DNA of 41,121 nt from CAZCZU01 sp964503475 (GCA_964503475.1 CAZCZU010000025.1:1-41121); one strand, 5' to 3'. Counted from the first letter of the stretch, positions 1-7,986 are shown. Numbers and translations: made by a program. Notes: generated from the letters alone by a model not told the origin.

Positions 1-139
1 AAATCCAAACCTGACGGAAAATGAATTTACAGCAGATCTGGGACTTGATCGAGCCGGGCGGCACTCTAATGCATGGAGGCTTGAATATGACACGAAACGT
101 TCTGTGGCCTTTTTTATCCAGTTCATGGAAGGGAGAGAT

Positions 140-165
140 AAAAAAAAGGAGGGCCGAAGCCCTCC
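140..165 (-). terminator. Rho-independent terminator of sodB
   Basis: A perfect 7-bp stem (148-154 with 159-165, loop CGAA) lies 24 bases past the sodB stop and is followed, on the minus strand, by a run of T (the A tract 140-147). The plus strand also has a T run (166-170), so it could end a plus-strand transcript entering from the left. In bases 1-139 I see no credible gene: a plus-strand frame with an RBS-like GGAGG before the ATG at 88 simply reads on through sodB antisense. Confidence 0.85.
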
Positions 166-188
166 TTTTTGCCCGTGATGGCCGGCGG

Positions 189-776
189 TTATGCGGCGAA
201 GTTTTCGGCTACGAAGTCCCAGTTGACGAGCTTCCAGAATGCCTCGATATACTTGGGGCGGGCATTGCGGTAGTCGATGTAGTAGGCGTGTTCCCAGACG
301 TCGCAGGTGAGCAGCGGTGTCAGGCCGGTGCTCATCGGATTGCCGGCATTGCCGGTGTTGACGACGTCCAGTTCGCCGTTCTGGCGTTTTACCAGCCAGG
401 TCCAGCCCGAACCGAAGTTGGTGGCGGCCATGCTGGAGAATTTCTCCTGGAAAGCCTCGAACGAGCCGAAGGCATCGCTGATCGCCTCCAGCAGTGCTCC
501 GCCCGGTGCACCGCCGCCTGTGGGGGAGAGGCCGTTCCAGTAGAAGGTGTGATTCCACACCTGGGCGGCATTGTTGATCAGTGCTCCCGGCGGCGGGTCG
601 GCCCGGATGATCTCTTCCAGGCTGCGCCCTTCGAAGACGCTGTCGGGAATCAGGTCGTTGAGTTTGTCGACATAGGTCTTGTGGTGTTTGCCGTAGTGGT
701 ATTCGAGGGTCTCCTGCGAGATGTGCGGCTCCAGTTCGTTCATCCCGTAGGGCAGCGGCGGTAGTTCGAAAGCCAT
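189..776 (-). CDS. sodB: Superoxide dismutase, Fe type
   Basis: Dismutates superoxide to hydrogen peroxide and oxygen in the cytoplasm. The 195-residue length is normal for bacterial Fe/Mn-SOD. Metal ligands can be read as H27 (in EYHYGKHH), H76 (in VWNHTFYW), D159 and H163 (in CDVWEHAYY). The AAQVWNHTFYW segment with its active-site Gln is the hallmark of the Fe form rather than the Mn form, which carries its Gln in the C-terminal domain. There is no signal peptide. A clear AAGGAG ribosome site precedes the ATG. The gene stands alone: a terminator follows, and the next gene upstream on the same strand (macrodomain) is 115 bases away. The family call is certain; metal preference is inferred from motif. 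Confidence 0.96.
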   Translation of the reverse strand: MAFELPPLPYGMNELEPHISQETLEYHYGKHHKTYVDKLNDLIPDSVFEGRSLEEIIRADPPPGALINNAAQVWNHTFYWNGLSPTGGGAPGGALLEAISDAFGSFEAFQEKFSSMAATNFGSGWTWLVKRQNGELDVVNTGNAGNPMSTGLTPLLTCDVWEHAYYIDYRNARPKYIEAFWKLVNWDFVAENFAA

Positions 777-891
777 GATTGCACTCCTTTGTCCTTATAA
801 ATAAACCAAGGGCGTCATTTAGCGTAGTCGAGCAACCGGCCCCCCGCAAACGGGTCGAATGGACGTAGCCCCGATCCTTATGCGATGGAAA

Positions 892-1416
892 TTATGCGCG
901 TTCGGAATCCAGGGCGGCCTGGTAAGCGGCCAGGGTAATGGCATCGAAACAGGCGAAGATGATCTCGTGCATGTTGCGTGAGGCGGGATGATTGAGGATT
1001 TCGTAAACGGCAATGGCGGCCGCCTTCTCGAGCGGGTAGCCGTAGGCACCGGTGGAGATGGCGGGGAAGGCGATGCTGGTAATGCCGTGGCGGGCGGCAA
1101 GGTCCATGCTGTTGCGGTAGCAGGCGGCAAGCTTCCCGGCCTCATTGTGGTCGCCGCCCTGCCAGACCGGGCCGACGGTGTGGATGACCCATGCCGCCGG
1201 CAGGTTGTGGCCATGGGTCATGCGTGCCTCACCGATCGGGCAACCGCCAATGCTGCGGCACTCCTCCACCAGGCCGGGCCCGGCCGCCCGGTGAATGGCC
1301 CCGTCGACGCCGCCTCCGCCGAGCAGGCTTTCATTGGCGGCATTGACGATGGCTCCGACCCTCAGGGTGGTGATATCGCACTGTTGGGCTAAGACGGGAA
1401 TGGCGACGTTTTTCAT
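892..1416 (-). CDS. Macrodomain protein, O-acetyl-ADP-ribose deacetylase-like
   Basis: A single macrodomain of 174 residues, similar in length to YmdB/MacroD-type enzymes that remove ADP-ribose from proteins or deacetylate O-acetyl-ADP-ribose. Visible motifs are NAAN (25-28), the glycine loop GGGGVDGAIHRAAG (33-46) with the conserved Asn/Asp environment, and ISTGAYGYP (120-128), which holds the diphosphate. The whole chain is the domain; there is no signal peptide. I place the start at ATG 1416 because homology begins there. A TTG at 1476 and an ATG at 1467 extend the frame by a Cys-rich stretch (CRACAGKC) that the family does not need. The gene is divergent from the DsbC-like gene, whose start is 77 bases away. 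The physiological substrate cannot be read from sequence. Confidence 0.9.
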   Translation of the reverse strand: MKNVAIPVLAQQCDITTLRVGAIVNAANESLLGGGGVDGAIHRAAGPGLVEECRSIGGCPIGEARMTHGHNLPAAWVIHTVGPVWQGGDHNEAGKLAACYRNSMDLAARHGITSIAFPAISTGAYGYPLEKAAAIAVYEILNHPASRNMHEIIFACFDAITLAAYQAALDSERA

Positions 1417-1493
1417 ACGTTCACCATAGCGCATTTTGCACTTGCCCGCACAGGCGCGGCAGTTCATCGTTATCAAATCCTATGGAGGGTTTC

Positions 1494-2201
1494 ATGAAAC
1501 GACTTGCGATGCTCATGCTGCTGCTGATCGCCACGCCGGCCTGGGCTGATGGAATCAATGTGCCGCCGACGATTGCCGACCAGATTCGCGCCAATATCTC
1601 GGATCTGCCGATCGAGGCTATTCACAAATCTCCGATCGACGGGCTCTACGAACTGGTGGTGCAGGGGCAGATTTTCTACAGCGACCGGACCGGGCGCTTT
1701 CTGATTGCCAGCGGCCATATTTTCGATACAGGCAGCAAGCAGGATCTGACGGCCAGGCGGCTCGAGCAGATCAACCGGGTCGACTGGTCCGACCTGCCGC
1801 TGGACAAGGCGATCGTCTCCGGCGACCCGAATGGCAAGGCGCTGGCCATCTTTACCGACCCGGATTGCCCCTATTGTCGCCGGCTTGAGAATGAGCTGAA
1901 GGGGATGAAAGGGGTGAAAATCTATACCTTCCTCTATCCGCTGACCTCGTTGCATCCCGATTCCCGGCGCAAGGCCGAAGCGATCTGGTGTGCAAAGGAC
2001 CGTCATGCTGCCCTGACGCAGGTCATGATCGAGAACAAGCCGATTGCAGGCGGTGGCTGCACCACGCCGATTGATGAAATTCATGCCATTGCCAAGCATA
2101 TGGGCATCCACGGCACCCCGACGATGATTGCCGGCGACGGACGCAAGTTCTCCGGCCTGAAGTCGGCCGCGGAGCTGAAAAAGTGGCTGAACGCAGAGTA
2201 A
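1494..2201 (+). CDS. dsbC: DsbC-like periplasmic thiol:disulfide isomerase
   Basis: Exported thioredoxin-fold protein of 235 residues that rearranges wrong disulfides in periplasmic proteins. A signal peptide covers residues 1-18 (ending PAWA-D). The N-terminal dimerisation domain spans about 20-90, followed by the catalytic domain with the CPYC active site (C125, C128), a second Cys pair (C166, C189) like the structural disulfide of E. coli DsbC, and the cis-proline in HGTPT (P209). The ATG at 1494 is preferred over an ATG 12 bases upstream because GGAGG lies 5 bases before it and the signal peptide starts there. No dsbD partner is in the window. A strong terminator follows. Subfamily (DsbC versus DsbG) is inferred from CPYC. 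Confidence 0.92.
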   Translation: MKRLAMLMLLLIATPAWADGINVPPTIADQIRANISDLPIEAIHKSPIDGLYELVVQGQIFYSDRTGRFLIASGHIFDTGSKQDLTARRLEQINRVDWSDLPLDKAIVSGDPNGKALAIFTDPDCPYCRRLENELKGMKGVKIYTFLYPLTSLHPDSRRKAEAIWCAKDRHAALTQVMIENKPIAGGGCTTPIDEIHAIAKHMGIHGTPTMIAGDGRKFSGLKSAAELKKWLNAE

Positions 2202-2228
2202 AAGCGTCATTGCGATGTGTTAGGGTGG

Positions 2229-2258
2229 CGGGCCGGGTTTTCCGGCCCGTTGCTTTTT
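2229..2258 (+). terminator. Rho-independent terminator after dsbC-like gene
   Basis: An 8-bp perfect GC stem, 2229-2236 with 2242-2249, has a 5-base loop and is followed by TTGCTTTTT. It separates the DsbC-like gene from the rph remnant/rdgB unit, so the latter needs its own promoter between 2258 and 2298. None with good consensus is evident. Confidence 0.85.
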
Positions 2259-2297
2259 AAAACGGCCATTTATTCGAATGATCAGGAAGGAAGAGAT

Positions 2298-2408
2298 ATG
2301 CGAGAAGAGCGCAATCCCGATGAACTGCGCACGCTGAGCATCGATATCCGATTCAAGCGCTATGCCGAAGGTTCGGCCCGGCTTGAAGCGATCAGGGTAT
2401 ACGCATGA
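2298..2408 (+). pseudogene. rph: Truncated ribonuclease PH remnant upstream of rdgB
   Basis: A 36-codon frame with a good ribosome site (AGGAAGGAAGAG) whose product resembles only the N-terminus of ribonuclease PH, the 3'-5' exonuclease that trims tRNA 3' ends. The pattern MR..RNPDELR.LSI followed by YAEGSARLE matches the family's R..DQLRPV..TR.Y.KHAEGSVLVEFG start. The catalytic and phosphate-binding parts (about 200 residues) are absent. rph directly upstream of rdgB is a common bacterial order, so position supports the assignment. The TGA overlaps the rdgB ATG as ATGA, so the stub may now serve as a short translated leader coupled to rdgB. Its last residues (AIRVYA) do not look like RNase PH and mark the deletion join. 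The similarity is from memory, not alignment. Confidence 0.6.
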
Positions 2409-2989
2409 AGCTGGTGATCGCCAGCAACAACGCCAGGAAGCGGCACGAGATCGCCGCGATCCTCGACAGGCTCGGCATCGAGATCGTGCCGGCCGAGAGC
2501 ACCCGTTTCGTCGAGGTGGTCGAGGATGGCGACAGCTTCGCTGCCAATGCGCGCAAGAAGGCGGAGGCATTTGCTGCCGCCAACGGGTGCGCTGCCCTGG
2601 CCGACGATTCGGGGCTGATGGTCGATGCGCTGGATGGCGCACCCGGCGTCTACTCCAGCCGCTATGCCGGTGAGGAGGCCGATGATGCCGCCAACAATGT
2701 CCGCTTGCTTGAGGAACTGGCCGGCAACAGCGAGCGTGATGCCCGCTTCGTCTGTGCCCTTCACCTGACCTTTGCCGATGGCCAATCGCCGTTGACCGCC
2801 GAGGGGCAAGTGGAAGGCTGTATCCTCGAAGCGGCCGCAGGGGAGGGGGGCTTCGGCTATGACCCGCTCTTCTTCTGCCCGGAGCTGGGCAAGGCCTTTG
2901 CCCTGGCGACACCTGAAGAGAAAGCCTCGGTGTCGCACCGGGGGCGGGCACTGCGTTTATTGGCCGAAAAGCTGGTATCCCGTGTCTGA
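2405..2989 (+). CDS. rdgB: dITP/XTP pyrophosphatase (non-canonical purine NTP)
   Basis: Hydrolyses dITP, ITP and XTP to monophosphates, keeping deaminated purines out of DNA and RNA. Its 194 residues match the HAM1/RdgB family. Motifs: IASNNARKRHEI at the N-terminus (5-16) for phosphate contact, ADDSGLMVDAL (67-76) with catalytic Asp, SSRYAGE (84-90), GGFGYDPLFF near residue 150, and SHRGRAL near the C-terminus. Its ATG overlaps the TGA of the 36-codon rph remnant, which suggests translational coupling. Its own stop is overlapped by the GTG of the uracil-DNA glycosylase gene, so rdgB and the glycosylase form a small nucleotide-hygiene operon: one cleans the pool, the other the DNA. Confidence 0.96.
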   Translation: MKLVIASNNARKRHEIAAILDRLGIEIVPAESTRFVEVVEDGDSFAANARKKAEAFAAANGCAALADDSGLMVDALDGAPGVYSSRYAGEEADDAANNVRLLEELAGNSERDARFVCALHLTFADGQSPLTAEGQVEGCILEAAAGEGGFGYDPLFFCPELGKAFALATPEEKASVSHRGRALRLLAEKLVSRV

Positions 2990-3608
2990 CTGTTTCGATA
3001 TCGATTGCCGGCGCTGTCCGCGCCTGAGCGGCTTTCTCGACGAGGTGCGCGAAAAGCATCCCGACTACCATGCCCGGCCCGTCGATGCCTTCGGTGATAC
3101 GGCGCCACACCTGCTGATTGTCGGTCTTGCCCCCGGCATGCACGGAGCCAATCGCACCGGCCGCCCCTTCACCGGCGACTATGCCGGGGTACTGCTCTAT
3201 CAGTCACTGCATCAATTGGGGCTTTCGAATATCGCGGGAACCGATAATCCGAACGATGGCCTGGAGTTGCGAGGTGTGCGTATCACCAATGCGGTCAAAT
3301 GCCTGCCGCCGCAGAACAAGCCGGAGACAGCCGAGATAAGGATGTGCAATCCGTTCCTGAAGGCGGAGATCGATGCCCTGCCGGATGGCTGCACGCTGCT
3401 GGCCCTGGGCAGCATTGCCCACCAGGCGATCCTGCGTGCATATGGCATGAAGCTATCCGCCCTGAAGTTTGCCCACGGGGCCGAGCATCAGCTGCCGGAT
3501 GGTCGGCGCCTGGTCGATAGCTACCACTGCTCGCGTTACAACACCCAGACGAAGCGGCTGACCACCGAGATGTTCATGGCGGTGCTGCAACAGGCGGCTG
3601 GCGCCTAA
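2982..3608 (+). CDS. Uracil-DNA glycosylase, family 5 (UdgB-like, Fe-S)
   Basis: Excises uracil and related deaminated bases from DNA. The motif VGLAPGMHGANRTGRPFTGD (47-66) is characteristic of family 5 (UDGb) enzymes, which lack the catalytic Asp/Asn of family 1. NAVKCLPPQNKP (103-114) and the CSRYNTQTKRLT segment (183-194) also fit. Four cysteines, C9, C12, C107 and C122, are placed as in the 4Fe-4S cluster of family 4/5 enzymes. I choose GTG 2982, inside the end of rdgB, which gives 208 residues. A longer frame only reads rdgB in another phase. The gene converges on the lytic transglycosylase gene, whose end is 20 bases away. Family call is strong; the substrate range is known for the family and not visible here. 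Confidence 0.9.
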   Translation: MSDCFDIDCRRCPRLSGFLDEVREKHPDYHARPVDAFGDTAPHLLIVGLAPGMHGANRTGRPFTGDYAGVLLYQSLHQLGLSNIAGTDNPNDGLELRGVRITNAVKCLPPQNKPETAEIRMCNPFLKAEIDALPDGCTLLALGSIAHQAILRAYGMKLSALKFAHGAEHQLPDGRRLVDSYHCSRYNTQTKRLTTEMFMAVLQQAAGA

Positions 3609-3627
3609 ACGCCTCGTTGCGGAGGGC

Positions 3628-4311
3628 TTAAAGTTTCGTGGTCTGGATATCCTGCAGGGTCGATTTGAAGCGTTTCATCTGTGAGAAGACCTTCTGCGGG
3701 TAACGGCGGCTGCCCAGCGAGCCGTTGTAGGCGGCCAGGGCCCGGTCGATTTTTTTGTAGCGGTCGAGGTAGTGGCGGATAATGGCGCAGCCGTAGCGGA
3801 TATTGGTCTCGATCTCGAACAGGTTATCGCTCTTCGAGCCGAGCGTTTCCTTCCAGAACGGCATCACCTGCATCAGGCCGCGAGCGCCGACACTGCTGAT
3901 GGCGAAGTGATCGAAACGCGACTCGACTGCGATCATGCCGAGGATCAGCTCCGGCGACAGGTCGAAACGCACACTGTAAAAGTAGACCCAGCGCGCGATC
4001 GATTCGGCCTCCTTCGAGTCGGGTACCCAGCGCTGGATGGTGTGGCTGATATCCTTCTCCCACACCACCTGCTCGAAGTTCGGGCTCGTCTGCTCCTTGT
4101 CCGGCTGCTTCAGCATCTGACGCAATTCGGCCTGCTCTTCCGGCTGGATGTCCAGCGTCTGCACATCCTGCTCCAGCACCTCCTTGGTCATGGTCATCTG
4201 CACCATCTGCTGCTGCTCTTCCGGTGTGCTCTGCAGCCAGAAGGGGATCGAGACGGCGAAACCGGCCATCATGACACCGGCAAGCAGCTCCTTGGCGGAG
4301 GCTGCCCGCAC
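3628..4311 (-). CDS. Membrane-anchored lytic transglycosylase (SLT domain)
   Basis: Cleaves peptidoglycan glycan strands in the periplasm to form anhydromuropeptides. One N-terminal membrane segment or uncleaved signal (about 9-27) is followed by a polar linker rich in Glu and Gln (30-85) and an SLT/lysozyme-like domain (about 105-215). Catalytic Glu is E130 in AVESRFDH, with the family signature SSVGARGLMQVMPFW (139-153) and AAYNGS (193-198). The 227-residue frame starts at GTG 4311. ATGs at residues 14 and 15 with an upstream AAGGAG are alternatives but would remove half the membrane segment. It lies 20 bases downstream of proS and is probably cotranscribed. No lipobox is seen, so membrane attachment is through the N-terminal helix. 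Confidence 0.88.
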   Translation of the reverse strand: MRAASAKELLAGVMMAGFAVSIPFWLQSTPEEQQQMVQMTMTKEVLEQDVQTLDIQPEEQAELRQMLKQPDKEQTSPNFEQVVWEKDISHTIQRWVPDSKEAESIARWVYFYSVRFDLSPELILGMIAVESRFDHFAISSVGARGLMQVMPFWKETLGSKSDNLFEIETNIRYGCAIIRHYLDRYKKIDRALAAYNGSLGSRRYPQKVFSQMKRFKSTLQDIQTTKL

Positions 4312-4331
4312 ATAGGCGCCGGCCTTGCGAA

Positions 4332-6041
4332 TCAGCCTTCTGCTCCTGTCAGCAGGCCCTGCACGGCGGCAAGCACCTGATCCGGGGCACAGTCGGCCTC
4401 GCGACCATCACGGGCACGCACCTCGACCACGCCATTTTCCAGCCCGCGGTCGCCGACGACGACACGCAGCGGAATGCCCATCAGCTCGGCATCCTTGAAT
4501 TTCACACCGGGACGCTCCTTGCGTTCATCCCACAGCACGTCGAAGCCGGCTGCCTCGAGATCGGCATAGAGCTTTTCGGAGGCCTGCATGGCGGCTTCGC
4601 TCTGGCCCAGGGTGATGACGGCAATATGGAACGGTGCCAGATGTACCGGCCAGGCAATGCCGGCATCGTCGTGGCACTGCTCGACCACTGCGGCGACCAG
4701 GCGCGAGACGCCGATGCCGTAGCAGCCCATGGTGGCGGTGGTGCGCTTGCCCTCCTGGTTCTGGAACTCCACTCCCATCGGAGCCGTGTAGCGCTGGCCG
4801 AGGGCGAAAACATGCCCCACCTCGATGCCGCGCGAATGCTCGATTGCCGCACCACAGCGCGGGCAGGCATCGCCGGCACGTGCCTCACGCAGGTCGGTGA
4901 CGATGGCATTCGGGCAATCGCGGGCCGGCTCAAGCCCCGTGACATGGAAGTCCGCCTTGTTGGCACCGGCCACCAGGCCGTTGCTGTTTTTCAGCGTATC
5001 GTCGATCAGCACCGGACAGGCCAGCCCCTGCGGGCCGACAAAACCGGTAATGCCGCCGATGGTGGCGATATCGGCTTCGGTGGCCATCTCGACCTCATCG
5101 GCGCCGATGGCCCGGGCCAGCTTGACGTCCTGCAGCGTATCGTCACCGCGTACGCAGGCAGCCACGATCTCGCCGTCTTTCTCGCCGCCAATGGCGCGGA
5201 AGACCAGCGTCTTGACCAGCAGGGCGACGTCGGTATTCAGGAATGCGGCCACATCCTCGGCTGAAGTGACGTTCGGCGTCTCGACCTCGGTAAGGTCGGC
5301 ACTGCCACCGGCCGGGATGTCGCGCCCGGCCTCGGCCAGCTCGACATTGGCGGCGTAGTCGCAGGATGAGCAGTGGGCGATCAGGTCCTCGCCGGATTCG
5401 GCCAGCACATGGAACTCGTGGCTGGCCGAGCCGCCGATCGAGCCGGTATCGGCCTCGACCGCGCGGAACTTCAGCCCCAGGCGGGTGAGGATGCGCGTGT
5501 AGGTGGCGAACATATTGTCGTATTCGGCTTTCAGGCACGCCTCGTCGGCATGGAAGGAGTAGGCGTCCTTCATGACAAATTCGCGTCCGCGCATCAGGCC
5601 GAAGCGGGGGCGCACCTCGTCGCGGAACTTGGACTGGATCTGGTAGAGGTTCATCGGCAGCTGCTTGTAGGAGCGCAGCTCCTTGGCCAGCAGGTCGCAG
5701 ATCACCTCTTCATGCGTCGGCCCCAGGCACGATTCATGATCGTGACGATCGACAAAGCGCAGCAGCTCGCGGCCGTACTTCTCCCAGCGCTCCGACTGCT
5801 GCCACAGCTCGGCCGGCTGCACCATCGGCATCATCAGCTCCTGGGCGCCGGCGCGGTCCATCTCCTCGCGCACCACCTGCTCAATGCGGCGCAACACCTT
5901 CAGACCCAGCGGCAGGAAATCGTAGACGCCGGTGGTGACACGGCGGATGTAGCCGGCCCTGAGCAGCAGTTTGTGGGAGACCACCTCAGCGTCCGACGGA
6001 TCGTCACGCAGGGTGGGGGCAAAAAATCGTGAATAGCGCAT
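4332..6041 (-). CDS. proS: Prolyl-tRNA synthetase
   Basis: Class II synthetase that charges tRNA-Pro; cytoplasmic. The 569-residue length indicates the bacterial (ProS type 1) form with an editing INS domain inserted between motifs 2 and 3. The catalytic core begins MRYSRFFAPTLRD and includes GPTHEE, FRDEVRPRFGLMRGREFVMKDAYSFH motifs near 105-170. The insertion (about 220-400) deacylates Ala-tRNA-Pro. Motif 3 (GCYGIGVSRL) is near residue 440, and the anticodon-binding domain ends the chain. The lytic transglycosylase gene follows closely. A tRNA-Pro(CGG), one of its substrates, lies elsewhere in the window at 25.5 kb. The start ATG is set by the conserved N-terminus. Confidence 0.97.
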   Translation of the reverse strand: MRYSRFFAPTLRDDPSDAEVVSHKLLLRAGYIRRVTTGVYDFLPLGLKVLRRIEQVVREEMDRAGAQELMMPMVQPAELWQQSERWEKYGRELLRFVDRHDHESCLGPTHEEVICDLLAKELRSYKQLPMNLYQIQSKFRDEVRPRFGLMRGREFVMKDAYSFHADEACLKAEYDNMFATYTRILTRLGLKFRAVEADTGSIGGSASHEFHVLAESGEDLIAHCSSCDYAANVELAEAGRDIPAGGSADLTEVETPNVTSAEDVAAFLNTDVALLVKTLVFRAIGGEKDGEIVAACVRGDDTLQDVKLARAIGADEVEMATEADIATIGGITGFVGPQGLACPVLIDDTLKNSNGLVAGANKADFHVTGLEPARDCPNAIVTDLREARAGDACPRCGAAIEHSRGIEVGHVFALGQRYTAPMGVEFQNQEGKRTTATMGCYGIGVSRLVAAVVEQCHDDAGIAWPVHLAPFHIAVITLGQSEAAMQASEKLYADLEAAGFDVLWDERKERPGVKFKDAELMGIPLRVVVGDRGLENGVVEVRARDGREADCAPDQVLAAVQGLLTGAEG

Positions 6042-6192
6042 AGGCTGGAATCATAACCTGAAGATGCTTTAAGATCACGGGGATAAGATGATCAGATCCA
6101 GGGTGCATCACATCCGGTGTTCTTCGAGGCGACGCTCCGGCAAGCCGTGCGAGAAAAGCCGTCAAAGATGCCTGTGGGAGTGGGCTTTCTGA

Positions 6193-7032
6193 TCAGAAGG
6201 GAGAGGAAACGGATAGTGAACCGATGAAGGCGGTCTTGGTATGCCTCGGAGCAGCCTTATTGATGTCGTAAACGCCAAAGCTCAGGCTTACCGGCCAGGA
6301 AGCAATGGGTACGATGCCAACACCAGCGCTCATGGCACCGGCCGTGTAATCGGCAACCAGACTCAGCTGGGGGAGTGGATAGATGGCGATGGAGCCAAAA
6401 CCGGATACTTTGGTGTTGCGTTTGCTGGTGTATACCGTGTCACGAACTGTCCGGAAGGCGTTGCTGCCGGCACCGCCATTCAGGATGATCAGGATGTTGT
6501 TGCTGGAGTAAATTTTAGTCACTGCAGCGTAGAAGGAGGGGTCATTACGCCCTGCTCCACCCTGCCAGAGGGTGAGGTTTTTGACACCGACAGCCATGCC
6601 GAGGCCATAGTTATCAAAGGTCTTACCAAAGGCCAGACCAAGGTCACCACGGTTAAGTGCACCACCATCAGTCGGATTAATGCTTCCCAGGTCAATGGTG
6701 GCGGCCATACCCAAACCAAGGGAGGGTATGCCTGTGCCCATGCCTATGCTCGCGGCACCATCCACGTTCTTCCTTCCGGGTGGATTGGTGATGCCGCCAA
6801 TGCCAGCAAAAACTACATTTTTCGTCGGTGTCAGGCCGGAAGGGGCGCCCAGCGAGAAAGTCGGGAATGCTGCGAGTTTGCTGAAATCGCGTGTGAAAAT
6901 GGCGTCATCATCCATGGTGGACATGGCAGCCGAACTTTGGGATGTCTGCTCAGCAAGGGCGGATGCAGGTATTAATATTGAAAAAACAACGGCAGCCAGC
7001 GTGTTTCTAAGCATGGATTTTGTTTCGCACAT
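6193..7032 (-). CDS. Putative outer-membrane beta-barrel protein, unknown function
   Basis: I do not recognise a named family. The 279-residue product has an N-terminal signal peptide (about 1-27, hydrophobic 11-25, ending ALA-EQ), many alternating Gly/hydrophobic stretches that could be beta strands from residue 72 onward, and a terminal Phe (SLSVSSPF), as expected of a barrel inserted by BamA. Cysteine occurs only before the cleavage site (C2). The start at 7032 is chosen for its purine-rich AGGGGAAGGGA ribosome site; an ATG at 7014 would also keep the signal. It is divergent from the FecR-domain gene, 111 bases away, and both lie in less GC-rich DNA than the flanks. No ligand or partner can be inferred. 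It is not obviously a TonB-dependent receptor: far too short. Confidence 0.7.
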   Translation of the reverse strand: MCETKSMLRNTLAAVVFSILIPASALAEQTSQSSAAMSTMDDDAIFTRDFSKLAAFPTFSLGAPSGLTPTKNVVFAGIGGITNPPGRKNVDGAASIGMGTGIPSLGLGMAATIDLGSINPTDGGALNRGDLGLAFGKTFDNYGLGMAVGVKNLTLWQGGAGRNDPSFYAAVTKIYSSNNILIILNGGAGSNAFRTVRDTVYTSKRNTKVSGFGSIAIYPLPQLSLVADYTAGAMSAGVGIVPIASWPVSLSFGVYDINKAAPRHTKTAFIGSLSVSSPF

Positions 7033-7089
7033 AGTGTCCCTTCCCCTTCAGATGCTTGACTGCGATTTTACTTCTTTAGCAGAGTGTAG

Positions 7090-7118
7090 TATTAAAGATA
7101 GTTATAGCTGCGCGTCAA
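7090..7118 (-). promoter_or_regulatory. Candidate sigma-70 promoter for the 6193-7032 gene
   Basis: On the minus strand TTGACG (7118-7113) is followed after 17 bases by TTAATA (7095-7090), with TAATAC at 18-base spacing as an alternative. The TTGAC of this -35 and a second TTGAC facing the other way near 7056 belong to a GCTTGAC inverted repeat spanning the divergent intergenic region, which could be an operator shared by the two exported-protein genes. Confidence 0.4.
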
Positions 7119-7143
7119 GCAAGGACGTGAACAGGAGAGGGTG

Positions 7144-7932
7144 ATGTCGAGATTATTCGGAGTAGTTGTTCTGTTGTTGCTTGTGGCGGCTGGTGGAAAC
7201 CCGGTTTTTGCGGAGCCAGTTGGCCAGGCTATCGAGGTGAGCGGCGATGCTCTGGTGATCAGGGATAGTCGTCACATTACGCTGAATAAAAGGCTGATGC
7301 TGGATGAATCCGATATCGTGGTGACCCGCAAAGGTGCCAGTGCCAGATTGAAAATGAACGATGACAGCGAACTCTTTGTTGGTCCGCGCAGTAGCATCTC
7401 GTTGCAGAAGTATGCGGTCAAAGGGAAGACACGCATCTTTTCCAGGATCGTCCAGTTTTGGGGCAAGGTACGCTTTGCGGTCAGTAAGCTTGCTCAAAAG
7501 CGGGAGTCATTTGAGGTGCAGACCAAGACTGCGGTCATTGGCGTTCGGGGCACGGACTTTATGGTCACACTTGTTCCTGGTCCTGATTCCACGGTCAGCA
7601 GCTTGACGGGTTATAGCTCAAATCCTGCCAATACACCCCTGCCATTTTCCTCCGAGGGTACGGCCACAGTGACGTGTACATCGGGTAGCGTGGTCGTGAC
7701 AAATTCGATTACTGGCCAGATCGTAACGCTGCAACCGGGTGAAACTGCCACGATCAACGCGGATGGCAGCATGTCGGTTGGTCAAAGCAGTGCTTCATCG
7801 GGTGAATCGAACAATGGTGAGAGTCAGGATAGCAGCGTAAGCAATATTGCGACCCAAGCAGCAAGCTCCGCCGCAACATCTTCGGCGGTGATTCAGGGAT
7901 CAACCATTACCACGCCTTACCCTTACAAGTAG
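7144..7932 (+). CDS. Exported FecR-domain protein
   Basis: A 262-residue exported protein with a signal peptide (about 1-23, ending VFA-EP) and a FecR-type domain (about 28-205). Visible are ARLKMNDDSELFVGPRSS (67-84) and the WGKVRFAV...FEVQTKTAVIGVRGTDF block (106-139), the family's most conserved stretch. The tail from about 210 is rich in Ser, Thr, Gln and Asn and probably flexible. Classical FecR is an inner-membrane sigma regulator next to FecI and FecA. This protein has no internal transmembrane helix and neither partner is present, so it belongs to the stand-alone periplasmic FecR-domain group whose role is not settled. ATG 7144 follows AGGAG by seven bases; a GTG directly before it is less likely. 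Divergent from the barrel-like gene. Confidence 0.82.
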   Translation: MSRLFGVVVLLLLVAAGGNPVFAEPVGQAIEVSGDALVIRDSRHITLNKRLMLDESDIVVTRKGASARLKMNDDSELFVGPRSSISLQKYAVKGKTRIFSRIVQFWGKVRFAVSKLAQKRESFEVQTKTAVIGVRGTDFMVTLVPGPDSTVSSLTGYSSNPANTPLPFSSEGTATVTCTSGSVVVTNSITGQIVTLQPGETATINADGSMSVGQSSASSGESNNGESQDSSVSNIATQAASSAATSSAVIQGSTITTPYPYK

Positions 7933-7954
7933 GGGATAGTGTCAGCATAATGGC

Positions 7955-7977
7955 CCTTCCTGCTTCGAGCAGGGAGG
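7955..7977. terminator. Hairpin between convergent FecR-domain gene and mpl
   Basis: A 10-bp stem with one G-T pair (7955-7964 with 7968-7977, loop TCG) fills the 54-base convergent gap. Neither side has a good T run, only CTGTTTG on the plus strand, so its strength as a terminator is uncertain. Confidence 0.45.
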
Positions 7978-7986
7978 CTGTTTGCA

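Noticed and set aside
21..764. Plus-strand frame opposite sodB, and a nested ATG at 88 with GGAGG upstream
   Set aside because: It runs through sodB antisense and its terminator; only the ribosome-site-like sequence supports it.
1417..1476. Cys-rich N-terminal extension of the macrodomain protein (CRACAGKC)
   Set aside because: It needs a TTG or an ATG without a ribosome site and precedes the conserved domain; most likely non-coding.
6241..6975. 244-codon plus-strand frame opposite the barrel-like gene
   Set aside because: The minus-strand product has a signal peptide, good ribosome site and terminal Phe; the plus frame has none of these.
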